Positions 46,227 through 57,706 of a DNA stretch of 64,000 nt are shown piece by piece. The stretch covers positions 124,001-188,000 of the forward strand of contig JACVRA010000364.1 in assembly GCA_019828545.1 (NCBI GenBank), written 5' to 3'. Position numbers and translations under genes: made by a program. Position 1 is the first letter of the stretch. Every line of letters begins with the position of its first letter. The DNA is from Paracamarosporium sp. OC-R06-R3. Taxonomy: Eukaryota > Ascomycota > Dothideomycetes > Pleosporales > Didymosphaeriaceae. The notes under the pieces are model-generated. The model searched no databases. It worked only from the letters and a program-made list of their open reading frames with translations, and was not told the DNA's origin.

Positions 46227-47033
46227 ATGGAGAATTCGCTAGCTGCATTCAGAGATGGACGAAGTGGACAACTTCGAAAGCTTGCGGAACAGCACCTGCA
46301 GCATGAGTACATGGATTCTTGCTCGTGTGAGAGTAGAACTGACATATCATAGCTTGAATCAATCCGACCGTGATATTCTAAAGAGCGCAGGCAGCAAAGT
46401 TTCGACACATGCAAAAGTGGGCTCCCTACTAGGTTTAGGATTTGGCATATATTGTGCTTTCAGATTGCGATCGATGCGCACGTAAGTGAACCCCAGAATA
46501 AAAGTTCTGGAAAAAGGGACACAAGTAATGTTTAAATCTTCGGATATTACTTGAAGTCTTACACTACAGAGCTTTGTCAAAACCTCTTCTTCCAAATCAT
46601 CACCATTGAGAAGGAGTATACGCTAATATGTGTCGTTAATCTAGGGCATACTTTAATGCTTTCAGGGCCATGGAGAAACCTGTAGAAGTCAGGTTTGCTG
46701 ATGGTCGGACCGGTTCGCAACAAAGCTCGTACGCGCAAGTGCTTGCATACTAATGTCGTCACAGAACCTATCCCCGATATCACGAACCAACTTGCACCAT
46801 CGAAGTGGAGTGATGCAGCGACGTACTTTTTCTTCTCACTTGGAGGTCTGTTTCTCGGTGGAGAAGCCGGTTTCTTGACTGGCACCGCATCCGCGTCACG
46901 AACTATCACCAAGGACCCCGAAGCGAAAGAACGGATAGAGAAGGCGTTCAAAAACTATCGCATTGATGCGATGAAACAAGAGATACAGCAGCTCGAAGGC
47001 AAAAACAAATTTGAGCAACTGTTCAGTTCGTGA
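46227..47033 (+). CDS. uncharacterised membrane protein with two hydrophobic segments
   Basis: Four exons (46227-46306, 46353-46481, 46645-46712, 46765-47033) give 181 residues from the ATG in GTGACCATGG. The first intron is 46 nt with an ACTGAC branch-like site, and the third donor (GTTCGC) is weak. Two membrane-type segments are visible: VGSLLGLGFGIYCAFRLRSM (about 45-64) and ATYFFFSLGGLFLGGEAGFL (about 106-125). Both are Gly-rich, as in small organelle membrane proteins. They flank a loop with EKPVEVRFADGRTEPIPDIT. The C-terminus is a charged helix (KERIEKAFKNYRIDAMKQEI). I recall conserved fungal proteins of this outline but no function. The splicing is supported because each join keeps one continuous frame; in unspliced DNA the protein is broken in three places. 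Confidence 0.7.
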
Positions 47034-47715
47034 AAATGCGTTTTGTCGCCTTCTGTACTATTTGAGTGGGAAACTTGCTCGCATACAAAATTAGGTCTTA
47101 ACTCCCAAGGATTGCCCTTGTACATAGTATTTGCTAATGTCAATATTTCTATCGACAGTCAAGTTGGCAGACTAGCGTATGTGCCGACCTCAATGACTTT
47201 GCGTTGGCATTGTGCACTTAACCACGTTCTAGATGCTCCTGGCAAGCCTGCTCTACCGTCGATTACGCGAAACGTCACATCTCCAAGACAAGCCGGTATC
47301 CGATCGGCCGCGCGGCTCTGCGCGATCTTTGGCTGATCACCTGTGGCTGAAAGCCTGACCCCTGATGTTGTGGGGCGCAGGCGGGCGGCCGACGTCATGT
47401 TTCTTCAAGCGGAAATCTGCTATGGCAATTGTTATTAGTTGCTCTATCCCAGGAACACGGTAGCAGAGCGTCGTTTCAGTGCCCGAAATTTTGCTCTAAT
47501 TCTCTTTCACCATTCTTTTCTTTCTCTATCATTTTCGTAATCCCTAAATCCTTCATTGCATATCTTCCGTGAAAACCAGACAGCACATCACGTAGAACGA
47601 ATTGCTTGGCAAAGACCTAGCGATTCTTAAGAACCTCACCGCTACGATATTTAAGAGTGCGCTCTTTCTGTTACTCCCGAATACCTTCAAGCGACAGCAT
47701 TCGTCTTGGTGGATT
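47034..47715. other. intergenic region
   Basis: This is the promoter of the PI-PLC-like gene. A pyrimidine-rich stretch lies at about 47490-47560. No gene is seen. Confidence 0.5.
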
Positions 47716-49114
47716 ATGAAGAGGTCATGGTCCTGCCTTCTATGGCTTGCGAGCCTTTCAACAGCACAGCTGGAAAGTTCCTCTGTTGAGATCATTACAA
47801 TCACTGGAAGCAGTGTTAGCCTCTCGGACGGAGAAGCTCCCGTCGCTACAGTGCCTTCGGATTTTAATGGGAGCACGATAGTAACCGCGAGTTCGACCAG
47901 CTCCGTTTCAGGAAGCACAGGCACAGTAAATGTCACAGCGTCCGCAGTATCATCCGAAGCTACATATACACAACTTAACGGTGGCACACGAGCATCAAGC
48001 ATATTGAGCGGACAGGCAACAGCTATCACATCGACCGCCAGCGCACCCGTAAATACTCAACCTTGCAACAATTACCCCGAATTCTGCGATCGCAAATACA
48101 GCAACATCACTGAGGTGTGCGCACACAATAGTCCTTTCGTCCGAGCGAGGAATGCAGGCTCCAACCAGGAATTAACTGTCACACAGCAGCTTAACGACGG
48201 TATTCGCATGCTCCAAGGACAGGCGCACAATGTGAACGGCACCCTCTTCTACTGTCATACTTCTTGCGATCTCCTCAACGCAGGTACTGTAGAAGATTAT
48301 CTCCGTACAGTATCGGACTGGATCGCAGCGCATCCGTTCGACGTTGTAACAATCCTATTCGGGAACTACAACTGGCAAGACAAAGACGAAGATGGCAAGT
48401 CTCTCGTTACCTCTAGTAACTTTGCCGAACCCATTGAAGCTTCTGGCCTCCTGCGATACATCTACCAGCCGCCCAAGACGGCCATGACGCTCGATGACTG
48501 GCCTACGCTCGGAGAGCTAATTCTTTCCGGCAAACGCGTCATCACGTTCATTGACTACAACGCCGATACCAACACTGTGCCATATCTACTTTGGGAGTTC
48601 TACAACATGTGGGAGACACCGTTTAGTCCTACTAGCAAAGACTTTACATGTGAGATCCAACGTCCAGATGGTCTTGCCGAAAACAAGTCCAGGGAAATGC
48701 TCTACATGGCCAACCATAACTTGAATGTACAAGTCAGCATCGCGGGGTTGAATTTGCTGATACCAAACACTGCGGAGCTTAACGAGACAAACGGAGTTAA
48801 TGGATCCGGTAGTTTGGGTGAGATGTCGGACAACTGTACAGGTCAGTTACCTCATCCTTCCTCAAAACCATTCCCATGATGCTAACGACCTTGTAGGCAT
48901 GTGGGATCGTCCACCTAACTTCCTTCTCGTGGACTACTACAATTACGGATCTCCTATGAACGGCTCGGTGTTCGAGGTGGCCGCGCGTGCGAACAATGTC
49001 ACGTATGATCGCCAGTGCTGCGGCAAGGCGACCAGCTCGATTGCGATACGTGCAACATCTTCAAGTACATACCTAGTTCTGGCCATTGCAGTCGCAGCGA
49101 CGTTGATGTTATAA
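47716..49114 (+). CDS. GPI-anchored PI-PLC X-domain-like protein
   Basis: Two exons (47716-48841, 48897-49114; a 55-nt intron GTCAGT...TTGTAG with CTAAC) give 447 residues. I start at the ATG of MKRSWSCLLWLASLSTAQ, a signal peptide; the frame is open upstream but without another ATG. Residues 20-115 are a Ser/Thr/Val/Ala-rich cell-wall type linker. The catalytic-type domain begins at CNNYPEFCDRKYSNIT and carries AHNSPF (H137) and FYCHTSC (H181), in the places of the two catalytic histidines of the bacterial PI-PLC X fold. Further conserved parts are TVTQQLNDGIRMLQGQAH, FDVVTILFGNYN and KRVITFIDYNAD. The C-terminus is hydrophobic after a Ser-rich stretch (SSSTYLVLAIAVAATLML), a GPI-anchor signal. 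Such fungal proteins probably act on or bind phosphoinositides or GPI-type lipids at the cell surface; activity is not proven for this group. Confidence 0.9.
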
Positions 49115-50588
49115 TATGAACATGGATCATGCAAGGCGAGGCATTTCTAAGGCATGGATGATAAGCTATGCTGCATGAATAACGATTCTCATGTGATCAG
49201 CCGAAAGCGTATTGAAGGAAATCTTTGGTTATTTTTTGCATAGCGATTTGGTGGAGAATTCTGTTGTCAGTAACTCATTAAGACTTGGAGGCTTACTTGC
49301 ATCTAGTGGAGAACAATACAAATAGTTTAACGTTGGGCACAAAGATGAGTACTGTGACGTATATCTTGTTATTATGTGTCACCTCTGAACAGGTGAGAGT
49401 GTGGCTGATCACCACATATCTTTGCCCCAAAATGGAATCTAAAACTGCAACATGATGGATACTTCGGGTAAGAATAATCTGTATGCAGATCGGCGGCGAA
49501 GTATGCTAACTATTTATACTTGGAAGTTAATTCCTTAAATCCGAATTGATGGCGCTTGATCAAAAGTCTCATGATCCGGTTGATAAATTGGCCATCCAAG
49601 ATTCTGGTCACTGCGGCCAAGTACACAATGTGCTACGGATTTTATCTAATAACTGGGCGAGGTCGCTTATAGTTCGCTAGACAAGGACCAGAGATTTCTA
49701 ATGGAGATAGTGATGTGAGCTTTTCCACCAGTCGGCTGTCTTCCGAGGCTAAATTCATGTGTAGTTATCGGTAACCTCTTTAGGGTTATCCAAGAACTAG
49801 CACTGTGGTCCTGTATCCGATCTACACTGCGTTCCCCGCACGCTTTGCTCGCATCAATAGAAAATTTACCAGGACGTAGCCGACCGTTTGCTAGGGGCCC
49901 TCATGCTTCGCACTCAGTGGCATTACCGTTCAATAGGGTGGCCATATTCAGCTGCAAGGATCTATATGCTCTCCGTGACGCTCGCTATCGCAATCAAGAA
50001 TTCTCATTGAAGGGCGTTATATCGAGGTGACTGTAAGTGTCGAGCTAGTGAACCTGAATGTGGAGTCGCCACCCGGATCGTTTACCGGTCGGATGCTTTT
50101 GAATCTGGCGCGTATTTCTCTGCTTAATTAGTTGTATAACTGTGAATCCATGCAATATCCAAGGATATCATGCAAAGACTGTACGTCATCTATTACCTCT
50201 TTCGAAGCGTCCTCGCTCTGCCAAAATTCATGAAAGATTGACAGCAGTTTGATATACGACATGCTTCTAAACTTTGTGTTAAATATACTCAATGGATATA
50301 CATCGTACAAGCGTGTGAAATGTTCATGTTTCATCAACGGTCTTGGTCAAACATTAGTTTAAATCGATGCGCCGAAGACCCTCCGAATATTCCAGGGTTC
50401 ACATCCTAATGATCGCTCCTGGTATAGCGCTCTTCTTATATTGTAACTTCATTTAATTCTGGCCTTGGGTCGGTCCGATAACTCACAGCCATGCCCATAG
50501 AGCGTATAAGAGGTTTACTCTTGCATCACCTTTCTAAAACCCTCATCTGCGTCAATTTTTTCTAACGTACACGTCTTACATCACCAAT
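49115..50588. other. 1.5 kb AT-rich gene-poor region
   Basis: It is visibly richer in A and T than the housekeeping stretches and has no supported gene. It precedes the small secreted protein at 50589. Confidence 0.5.
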
Positions 50589-50871
50589 ATGCAGCTTTCA
50601 ATCATTTTTGCCCTCGTTAGCGCCCTCGGTGTTGCTTCCGCTTCAGCACTGCCCCAGGCCACTACAAAAACTGGCGCATGCGGTTTCGACACATACAACT
50701 CTAGATATTATTGCATTATTGATGGAGTGGTATGTTGCTTTCTACGATGATGGATCTCACGACTGATAAGAGATACAGTCCTATGGTTGCGAAACGGGCA
50801 CGTGTGACGACCGCAGTGGGTCGGAGTTTCCATGCAGCGGTGCTGACGGACATTACATTTGCCCTGCGTAA
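50589..50871 (+). CDS. small secreted 6-cysteine protein
   Basis: Two exons (50589-50729 and 50779-50871; a 49-nt intron GTATGT...ATACAG) give 77 residues. A clear signal peptide (MQLSIIFALVSALGVASASA) ends near residue 20. The mature part is about 57 residues with six cysteines at 31, 42, 51, 56, 66 and 75, enough for three disulfides, in the order ACGFDTYNSRYYC, YGCETGTC, FPC and YICPA. The splice falls between DGV and SYGC. The protein is too short to appear as an unspliced ORF. Such proteins are typical effector or antimicrobial candidates; I cannot name a family. It stands alone in AT-rich, gene-poor DNA. Confidence 0.78.
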
Positions 50872-52590
50872 ATAAATATTGCAAAATTGCACAGGAGGCT
50901 ATTTCTACATTCTGTCGAAATCTCTAGTGTTAGTCAAAACCTTGGGGGAATTCTCACACCCTTAACGATGCTATTTACAAGTATATTTCGGTGTATACAC
51001 ATGAATGAAAGGCTATCCAAGAATTATGCAATAGAAAGCAATTATCCCTTGGTCGGGAATCATCCTAAGTGCTTTGTTCATGCGTACGATGATGATAGCT
51101 GGAACGCCACCGTTTATGAGCGATTTTTATCAAGAGATACATACAATTCAAACATGAGCTTAAGGATGTAGGAGGTACTGTAAGTTTTCCCGTGTGCCTC
51201 TATAAAGAAAAAAATCCTGTTAGCTAGTCTACTTTTTGTGTAGCAAATCCTTCGTTCTCCCCTCTTAGTACTCCCACGTCAAAGAAAATCTGATATATTA
51301 TGAACGCAGTATGGTTAGCTAAATTTCGGGCATTGTATTATGCTGTTATTGGTAATGTTAAGGCCGACTGTATTGATTTGATCGGGGTGTCACTTGGAGA
51401 ATGCGTATAAGTTTGATTTCGTGGTTACTATTCCTATTTTCCCTTCTACAAAAGAAGGGAATCTAGGTGGCTCTGTGTCCATAAACATTGGGACAAAAAT
51501 GAAGGGTGAGCACATGCGTCTCTCGTCCTGTGCGGTCCAGAGAAGGCGGGGTCGAAGCCGGCCTTGTAAAGCAAGGGGCACTTGGCTCTTTCTGTGGTTA
51601 TTAATCCTTGGTATATGGGAGAAGCTTCTTGTACTGTACAAGACTCTTAGAAAATTCGTATACCGTATGTGACGGCCAACGCCTGTTGATGACGCAATGC
51701 CCGAAAAGGCGTGTTTTTCGAGTTTCCAGGCTTGTAATTCATCTGCAGCATGTTCTAAAGCATAAACAAAGGTTATTGTTCAAACGAGCAGAGGTTGTCA
51801 ATTCTGCTTGCTCGCGTTCCCGCGCCTTTCCACATTTGCCTCTGTGGAACCCCGAGTCACGATCGACCCCGGACCTTAACTCCGCCACACTTCTTCGCAA
51901 GCACCACACCATCTTCGATTCAATAAGACTAACGTGTTTGTTGGATGACCTCACGATCGATCACATTGCAGTAACATCGCTCTCTTCATTGGCTTATCGG
52001 CTGCTGCAAGGTCAGCATAACAAACAGCATACGTGTTTGCACTCACAGATGCTCTTAAACCAGCGGCCCCCCTCTTTCTATGTAAGCTACTCTGAAACGC
52101 TGGAGCGCAGGTGCGTATTCCAGCTTGATCGCGTACTAAATATACCCGGAGGAGGCAAGATCACGCTTCCACGGGCGGTGCTGGGGCAAATCTGCCGCGC
52201 GCAAGCTAGCCGTTTTCGGTAATTGCGCACAAGTATATACTGACCACACCTTCGATAGCTGTGTAGTTGATGCGACCACAAGCCTCACTCGTTCTGGTGT
52301 CTTAAGAAGTTTTCGTCTCTCGCTTTCCCACTTGCTCCACTCTAGCGCAGATTGCAGCCTTCACAGCCTCCTCCTACTCCACCGCTCAGACCAACCACCG
52401 TCACTTGCTGCGGCCTGACGTTAACAACTCGCGACAAGCTTATTCCTTTTGCTCGTTGACTATCAAACTCCAATCTCAAATCTAAGACTACAATTTCGAC
52501 GTCTCTCGCGTTTCCGGCACCACAGCATTCCAGGTTTTCGCTCGCTCACAGAAGCTCACGATCGTTTTCAACTATTCCATAAACAACAAG
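50872..52590. other. 1.7 kb gene-poor region
   Basis: This region is AT-rich in its left half. Open frames at 51.4-52.2 kb have no start context or family resemblance. The right end, pyrimidine-rich from about 52320, is the promoter and leader of the next gene. No other gene is seen. Confidence 0.5.
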
Positions 52591-53631
52591 ATGTCGTCTT
52601 GTTGCCGGACGTGCGACCATCGACAGCATGCAGTCCAGGATTCCCCGAGCACAAGGGCATTTCTTGAAGTATGTTTGATCAGGCTGTCTTTCAAGACACC
52701 GATCACTCCTGCGAATGCAGCGGCATATAGGGCACTCAATACAACCTTGAACAACATCGCCGACGCAGCTGAAAATACATCGCATCCGACAACGTTCACG
52801 GCCTGGTCCCCATGTTCATCAAACTCGACCACGGTCGTTGTCCTCACTACAGCAAGCGAGACATGTAGAGAGAGTGCCTCGGCAGTCTTTGAAACCGTGC
52901 TGAGGCACTTGTCCTCACCACCGAGCGTTCAGCACGTCTACCTTGATTACTCAGTCATATCACTTGCTGCATCATCGCCCGATGAGAGAATCCCATGCGA
53001 TATTATCGTACTACAAGCGCTTAACCCAGGCGTAGCGAGCGCGATCGGAAAACGCTTTGGTTGGGATCCATCACGATCTGCATTGTCTGCTCAATTGGGG
53101 GTTGGTGGCCCGGCAGCATTCAGCAGACCAGGTGATCTTGTCCATGACTTCTGGGCCTGGGCCGAGCTACATCCCAGTGCTCCTATATCCCCGTCGAGTT
53201 CAGTCGGAAGTGGATACGAAAGCTTCGATAGCAGACCAGCCTTAATGAGCACAAACTCCGATGAAAAGAATATGTCGCTTTTCTATGCCGAGGATGAAGA
53301 GCGGAGTAATATGGAAGACGAGGTCCTCGTTATGATTTTCCAATGGAGCAGCCGCGCCGATGCCGATAGATTCAAGCACCCCTTGCAGAAGAGCTTCGGC
53401 CAGAATGGGCAGGAAGTTAGTGACGATATGTGGGATAGACATGTGGCGCATCCCGTCCGTCAACTCCAAGGCATCGGTGCAAAGACGGACATGTTCAAGC
53501 TCGAATTGAGAGGTGTGGAGCCGAGGATGGATGTGGGTAAAGCCGCGGCCCGGGAGCGTAGTGGGAGCCGGAGGTTCAGCACCATGGCTTCGGGCTTTGG
53601 CGAGAAGGTAAGCGGATTGTGGGGTCGATAA
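52591..53631 (+). CDS. uncharacterised protein, possible dimeric alpha/beta-barrel fold
   Basis: An intronless frame of 346 residues starts at the ATG in AACAAGATGTCG. The N-terminal 110 residues alternate strands and helices (FLEVCLIRLSFKTPITPANA, TFTAWSPC, TTVVVLTTA, VFETVLRHLSS, VQHVYLDYSVISLAA). The C-terminal third has a similar plan (EVLVMIFQWSSRADADRFKH, WDRHVAHPVRQLQGIGAKTD). This two-half layout resembles ABM-like dimeric alpha/beta-barrel proteins. The middle is Ser-rich, and the tail (RSGSRRFSTMASGFGEKVSG) is basic. The function is unknown. The long uninterrupted frame and the natural composition support it as a real gene. Confidence 0.72.
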   Translation: MSSCCRTCDHRQHAVQDSPSTRAFLEVCLIRLSFKTPITPANAAAYRALNTTLNNIADAAENTSHPTTFTAWSPCSSNSTTVVVLTTASETCRESASAVFETVLRHLSSPPSVQHVYLDYSVISLAASSPDERIPCDIIVLQALNPGVASAIGKRFGWDPSRSALSAQLGVGGPAAFSRPGDLVHDFWAWAELHPSAPISPSSSVGSGYESFDSRPALMSTNSDEKNMSLFYAEDEERSNMEDEVLVMIFQWSSRADADRFKHPLQKSFGQNGQEVSDDMWDRHVAHPVRQLQGIGAKTDMFKLELRGVEPRMDVGKAAARERSGSRRFSTMASGFGEKVSGLWGR

Positions 53632-54884
53632 ATCGAATATCGATAAGTCAATATCGATAAGTCATGGTAGATAACGGGAGGAAGTTGTGGACTGTGGGCG
53701 AGAAGGAAAGACGAAGGGCCGAGATGAAGAACCGAGGAGGTAATGGTCGGAGTGGCCGCGGTATGGCCACAATGGCGGCCTTGCAGCGCAAAGTAATACT
53801 GAAGAGGGAGGTAATGCTAAGGAGTATTGGCTTATGACAGAATTGGGCTACATACACCCCACATTATGACTTAATGCAGTAGTTGTGGCTTATGGACCTG
53901 AAGATCCTCCAACGGCGTGTTCGTCATCGTAATGCCTTACCAGGTATTCGGATCCAAGAATCGGCGCGCCCTTTTCTTTGGGGGCCTAGTACTACGGAAT
54001 AGTCAGGCGTGCACGGGGACAGCGTACGGGCGTTGGGACACCCTGAAGGGTGGTACTGGCGCCTTGCATGAGACGTCACCTTCCAGCGCACTCCTACGAC
54101 ACCCACAGCCACTCTGCTAAAATTTCTGCGCCGTGATTCCTTCGTTTGTGCAAGAAATGATTATATGCAGCGAATCACAGTGACACCTTTTGCAGAAAAT
54201 TAGAAAATAAAAAAGCGCTCATGGAACGTAACCTGCACGAAGTCCGTTGTGCTATTACCGATTAGATGGAACGGTACCGTTCTGGGAGGCCTGACTGTGG
54301 GAGATTCCGCCTCGTACAGGAGATTCATCTCCCAGCGCCGCAAATTCTCACTGTAAAGCCACACCTCTGGCTTGCTCACGCGCAATCTCCGCGGCAATTT
54401 TTCTGCCGCGGTATAAGCCTGAGTGAGGCTCTGCACACGCGCTCAGCTGCCATCTGCATCCAGATCGGCTAGCGAGGGGCTGCATGTCCGTGCGCCGCAG
54501 CCACAGGACACGATGCGGCGCTGGTTGTGGCGCATGAAGATCCTTCGAATGAGCACTTGGTTTAGGCCATCAGCCGGACCGACCTACCCTTGTGGGCTGT
54601 CTTCGATATGCTGAGACCAGAAGGGAATGAGGTAGGTAGGGCGAGTGAAGGCACCGCAAGGCTCCGAATGCGAGTAGGGTGCCGCGCCGACCGAATTGGG
54701 TCGGCGTGGGTGTACTCCACCTTGAGATGACTCTGCCCCCAATGTTACTATCCGCGGCTCGCGTGGGCAGATACTTAGTGACTTGGGGCGTCGTGTGGCT
54801 GGTATATATGAGTTGTAGAGCCGCAAGTCGAATTGTCAGTATAGGCAGGTTGCTGCACACGGTTCGCCTTGAATTGTGGTCAAG
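53632..54884. other. 1.25 kb region without a supported gene
   Basis: This lies between two plus-strand genes. Short open frames on both strands carry no recognisable features. Confidence 0.5.
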
Positions 54885-56015
54885 ATGGCTAACTATTCTT
54901 ATTCCTATGAAGCCTACGGTGCGTATTCGTACGCTAATACCGAATATGGAAACACATCTCCAACGAGAACCCATGCGAGAATACCCACTTCTCGAAGAGC
55001 ATCAACCTATAAAGAGGTTAGAAGAGTCGATGAAGCAGATCTGGTTCTGGGGCGCGTTTTCTGGCTCCCACCCAAAGAAGAGCTACCTCCGAGAGCAGTG
55101 CGGCGTGCGCACGGAAAGGGTGCCGTCGAAGAGGGTATATATAACCATCCTGTAGTCGTTGTATCCCGACCAGCAGAGGAGCCGGCAGTCGTACACTTCC
55201 ACATAGTTAGTTTATCCTTATGCCGCTTCTGAGGAAACATCAAACTTACCAATTTATAGATCACATCTTTCCAGGGCAAACGCCTGCACGAAATATATTC
55301 CAAAAATAATGAATTCCACGCTTCACGCCGCTCATGGTACCTTCCCATATCGCCCTCCCCACCTCATCCAGATGCCACTTCCAAGAAAATGCAAAAGCGG
55401 TTCCCAACGCTAGATTTGCAACATGGTGCGACCCTGCGCTGGGATTCATACGTCAATATCCGACATGTCTACAAGATAGACTGGACGCTGCTAAAACCAT
55501 ATGCAAATCCCGATACGCCTCTCGTGCAAACGTTCCGCTTTGACCGGGAATCGTGCGATAAAATGCTCGCCAAAACCAAGGTTCTTACCAACTACGAGCC
55601 TGGAGCACAACATCAGGTGCGGCCTCACGTGTCATATGCGATTCACCCCCATTATCAATCTGGGCGGGTAGCGACGTCGCCTTCGCCACTGCAAATTCCA
55701 GAGACGCCCGTGCGGCACTACGTACAGGCCATAAGCCCCAGAGGCCAGGACTACAGTCCTAGAGAAGCGCCGCTGTACTCCCCCAAGTCGTATTCAGACG
55801 AGGGCAGTGTAGTTGGGTCGGAGTACTCTGGGCTTTCTCCAATCCTGCAGTCGGATTTTGGCGGCGCTCGAACTGAGGGCGAGATGAGTATTCCCGTGCC
55901 GAAAAAGAGACCCCCTGATGGAAGGCTGGAGAAGCTCTGGTTATTGATGAGGTGGATTCTAGAATGGTCTTTGGAGGTATTGAGAAGGATACGCGAGATG
56001 TTTAGGATTCGGTGA
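54885..56015 (+). CDS. uncharacterised conserved-looking protein
   Basis: Two exons (54885-55205, 55260-56015; a 54-nt intron GTTAGT...TTATAG) give 358 residues from the ATG of MANYSYSYEAYGAYSYANTE. A Tyr/Ser-rich opening is followed by a compact segment that looks like a small beta-barrel (ADLVLGRVFWLPPKEELPPR, then EEGIYNHPVVVVSRPAEEPA, then VVHFHIITSFQGKRLHEIYS). It has the strand pattern of MazF/PemK-like or SH3-like folds, but I see no catalytic motif and make no claim. After SRRSWYLPISPSPP comes a second part (LRWDSYVNIRHVYKIDWTLL, then RFDRESCDKMLAKTKVLTNY). The C-terminus is Pro/Ser-rich, ending in a basic amphipathic or membrane-associated helix (LWLLMRWILEWSLEVLRRIR). The splice joins HFHI to ITSFQGK within one continuous strand pattern. 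Confidence 0.72.
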
Positions 56016-56412
56016 GTTCTTGCACGGAGTAGGAGTATTCGGGTTTCCTGATGTTCAACTGGCGCCATTGCTCCGATCAGTCCGTTGCGGGCTAGTACAT
56101 AAACCCTATTGCGTCATATTCATCATTGGAGTACTATTGTAATCTATTCAATTTTCCAAACACTGTCATAAATCACGTCCATCATTTTTTTTCGTCTATC
56201 AATACATCGAACAAGAGGACCACGCTCCCCACAAATTCTTTCGCTAAAGTAGGAGAAGGCATTGTTGGCGAAGGTACGCGAAGAAATTGCGGGGTACCTC
56301 ACGGACAGACTCAACAATAGCAACCCTTAATTAAGGTTCGCCATAATCTCTCACCAAATATTCATCTTGGATCCCTCATATTCATTGAGCCATCAATTCC
56401 TCCCCACTTACC
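56016..56412. other. intergenic region
   Basis: This is the terminator of the preceding gene and the promoter of the NmrA-like gene. No gene is seen. Confidence 0.5.
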
Positions 56413-57321
56413 ATGTCAATCAAGAACGTCGGCCTCGTTGGTGGGACCGGTACCATCGGTGAACCCATCCTTGAAGCACTCAAGGGCTCATCCTTCAATG
56501 TCAGCGTACTCAACCGCAAGTCCTCCAAGTCGACCTATCCTGGGACTCATGTCATAACTGTGCCCGACGACCTCAACGTCCCAGAGCTCACGCGCTTGTT
56601 GAAGGAGAATAACATCCATGGTCTCATTCTGGCCATCAAACCCGGCCAAGTAGCAGAGAACAAGCGCCTTATCGAAGCAGCCTTCAAATCCGGGGTCAAA
56701 CGCGTCATTCCCGCCGAATTCGGAAGCGTTGACTCGGCGGACGCCAAAACGCGGGAGGTCTACCCTCTCGCGGACCGCAAAAAGGAAGCGCGCGATTATC
56801 TCATTTCACTGCAAGATGAAGAGCGAGACGAGGGAGCTGGAAAGTTGAGTTGGACAGGACTCGTGCCTGCGCACTTCTTCGATTGGGGACTTGGTAACAG
56901 CTTACTTTGCTTCGACGTTGCCAAGCGCAAGGCGTATATTCAGGATGGCGGGGATATCAAGTTTAGCGCCTCGAACCTGCCTTTCATCGCTAAGGCTGTG
57001 GTGAAGGTTTTCGAGAGGCCGGAGAAGACGGCGAATAAGCTGCTATACATTCAGAGCTTTCGCGTCACGCAGAATGAGGTCTTGGCTGTGCTGGAGAAGG
57101 TCACGGGTGAGAAATTCGAGATTGTCCACCAGAAGAGTGAGGAGAGGATTGCGGAATTGAGGCCAAAGATGTTGGAAGGCGATTACCATGCTACAGAGGA
57201 GACGGTGGGAATTTGGGGGCTTGTGGCGAGTGATTGGGAGGGTAGGCTTTCGAATGAGCTGCTCGGATTGCAAGAGGAGAATCTTGAAGAGACGGTTCGG
57301 AAAGTGTTGGCAAAGCACTAG
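56413..57321 (+). CDS. NmrA/isoflavone reductase-like NAD(P)-binding protein
   Basis: An intronless frame of 302 residues starts at the ATG in CTTACCATGTCA. The N-terminus is a Rossmann fold with NVGLVGGTGTIGEPILEAL, matching the GGxGxxG dinucleotide signature of the NmrA and isoflavone-reductase-like class. VSVLNRKSSKSTYPG places basic residues where these proteins bind the NADP 2'-phosphate. GVKRVIPAEFGSVD is the conserved region at the catalytic face. TGLVPAHFFDWGLGN and KLLYIQSFRVTQNEVLAVLE are also typical. Members reduce phenylpropanoid-like or other small aromatic substrates, or act as redox sensors such as NmrA. The substrate cannot be read here. It lies 385 bases upstream of a tautomerase gene in the same orientation. 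Confidence 0.9.
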   Translation: MSIKNVGLVGGTGTIGEPILEALKGSSFNVSVLNRKSSKSTYPGTHVITVPDDLNVPELTRLLKENNIHGLILAIKPGQVAENKRLIEAAFKSGVKRVIPAEFGSVDSADAKTREVYPLADRKKEARDYLISLQDEERDEGAGKLSWTGLVPAHFFDWGLGNSLLCFDVAKRKAYIQDGGDIKFSASNLPFIAKAVVKVFERPEKTANKLLYIQSFRVTQNEVLAVLEKVTGEKFEIVHQKSEERIAELRPKMLEGDYHATEETVGIWGLVASDWEGRLSNELLGLQEENLEETVRKVLAKH

Positions 57322-57706
57322 AGCACTTATTGGTGGTGTAACCTAGGGGCGTGAGAATTCCGAAGCCTAGTCGATTGAAGCGACCAGCACATGTGCGTGC
57401 ACTACCTCGGCATAGACGGCAATAACATCATAATAAGTCATATTCGAGGGATTTAGCGCAGCGGAAAGCGGTGTGCTCAAGTGTTTGAGATTAGTAAACT
57501 GCTGATGATTAGTCTCTTGACCCTGCGGAATGAGTGGGGACAACGCCATTGGCCATAGCATCAAGTTATATCATCACATTACCATCCACGAATGACTATA
57601 GAAGGGCTCTAGGAGGCCACGATTTAAGCATTGATCCGTGTGAAGATAACTCTACATACATTCATACACTGGGTTTAACAACAGCTAACTTTCGCTACTC
57701 CTCAAC
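57322..57706. other. intergenic region
   Basis: This spacer lies between the reductase and tautomerase genes, both on the plus strand. No gene is seen. Confidence 0.5.

Noticed and set aside
46307..46352. a shorter 28-nt intron in the membrane-protein gene (donor GTGTGAG)
   Set aside because: It is too short for fungal splicing; the 46-nt alternative with GTACAT and an ACTGAC branch-like site keeps the frame.
51394..52222. two plus-strand frames in the gene-poor stretch
   Set aside because: They lack convincing ATG starts and family features, and I found no splice that joins them.
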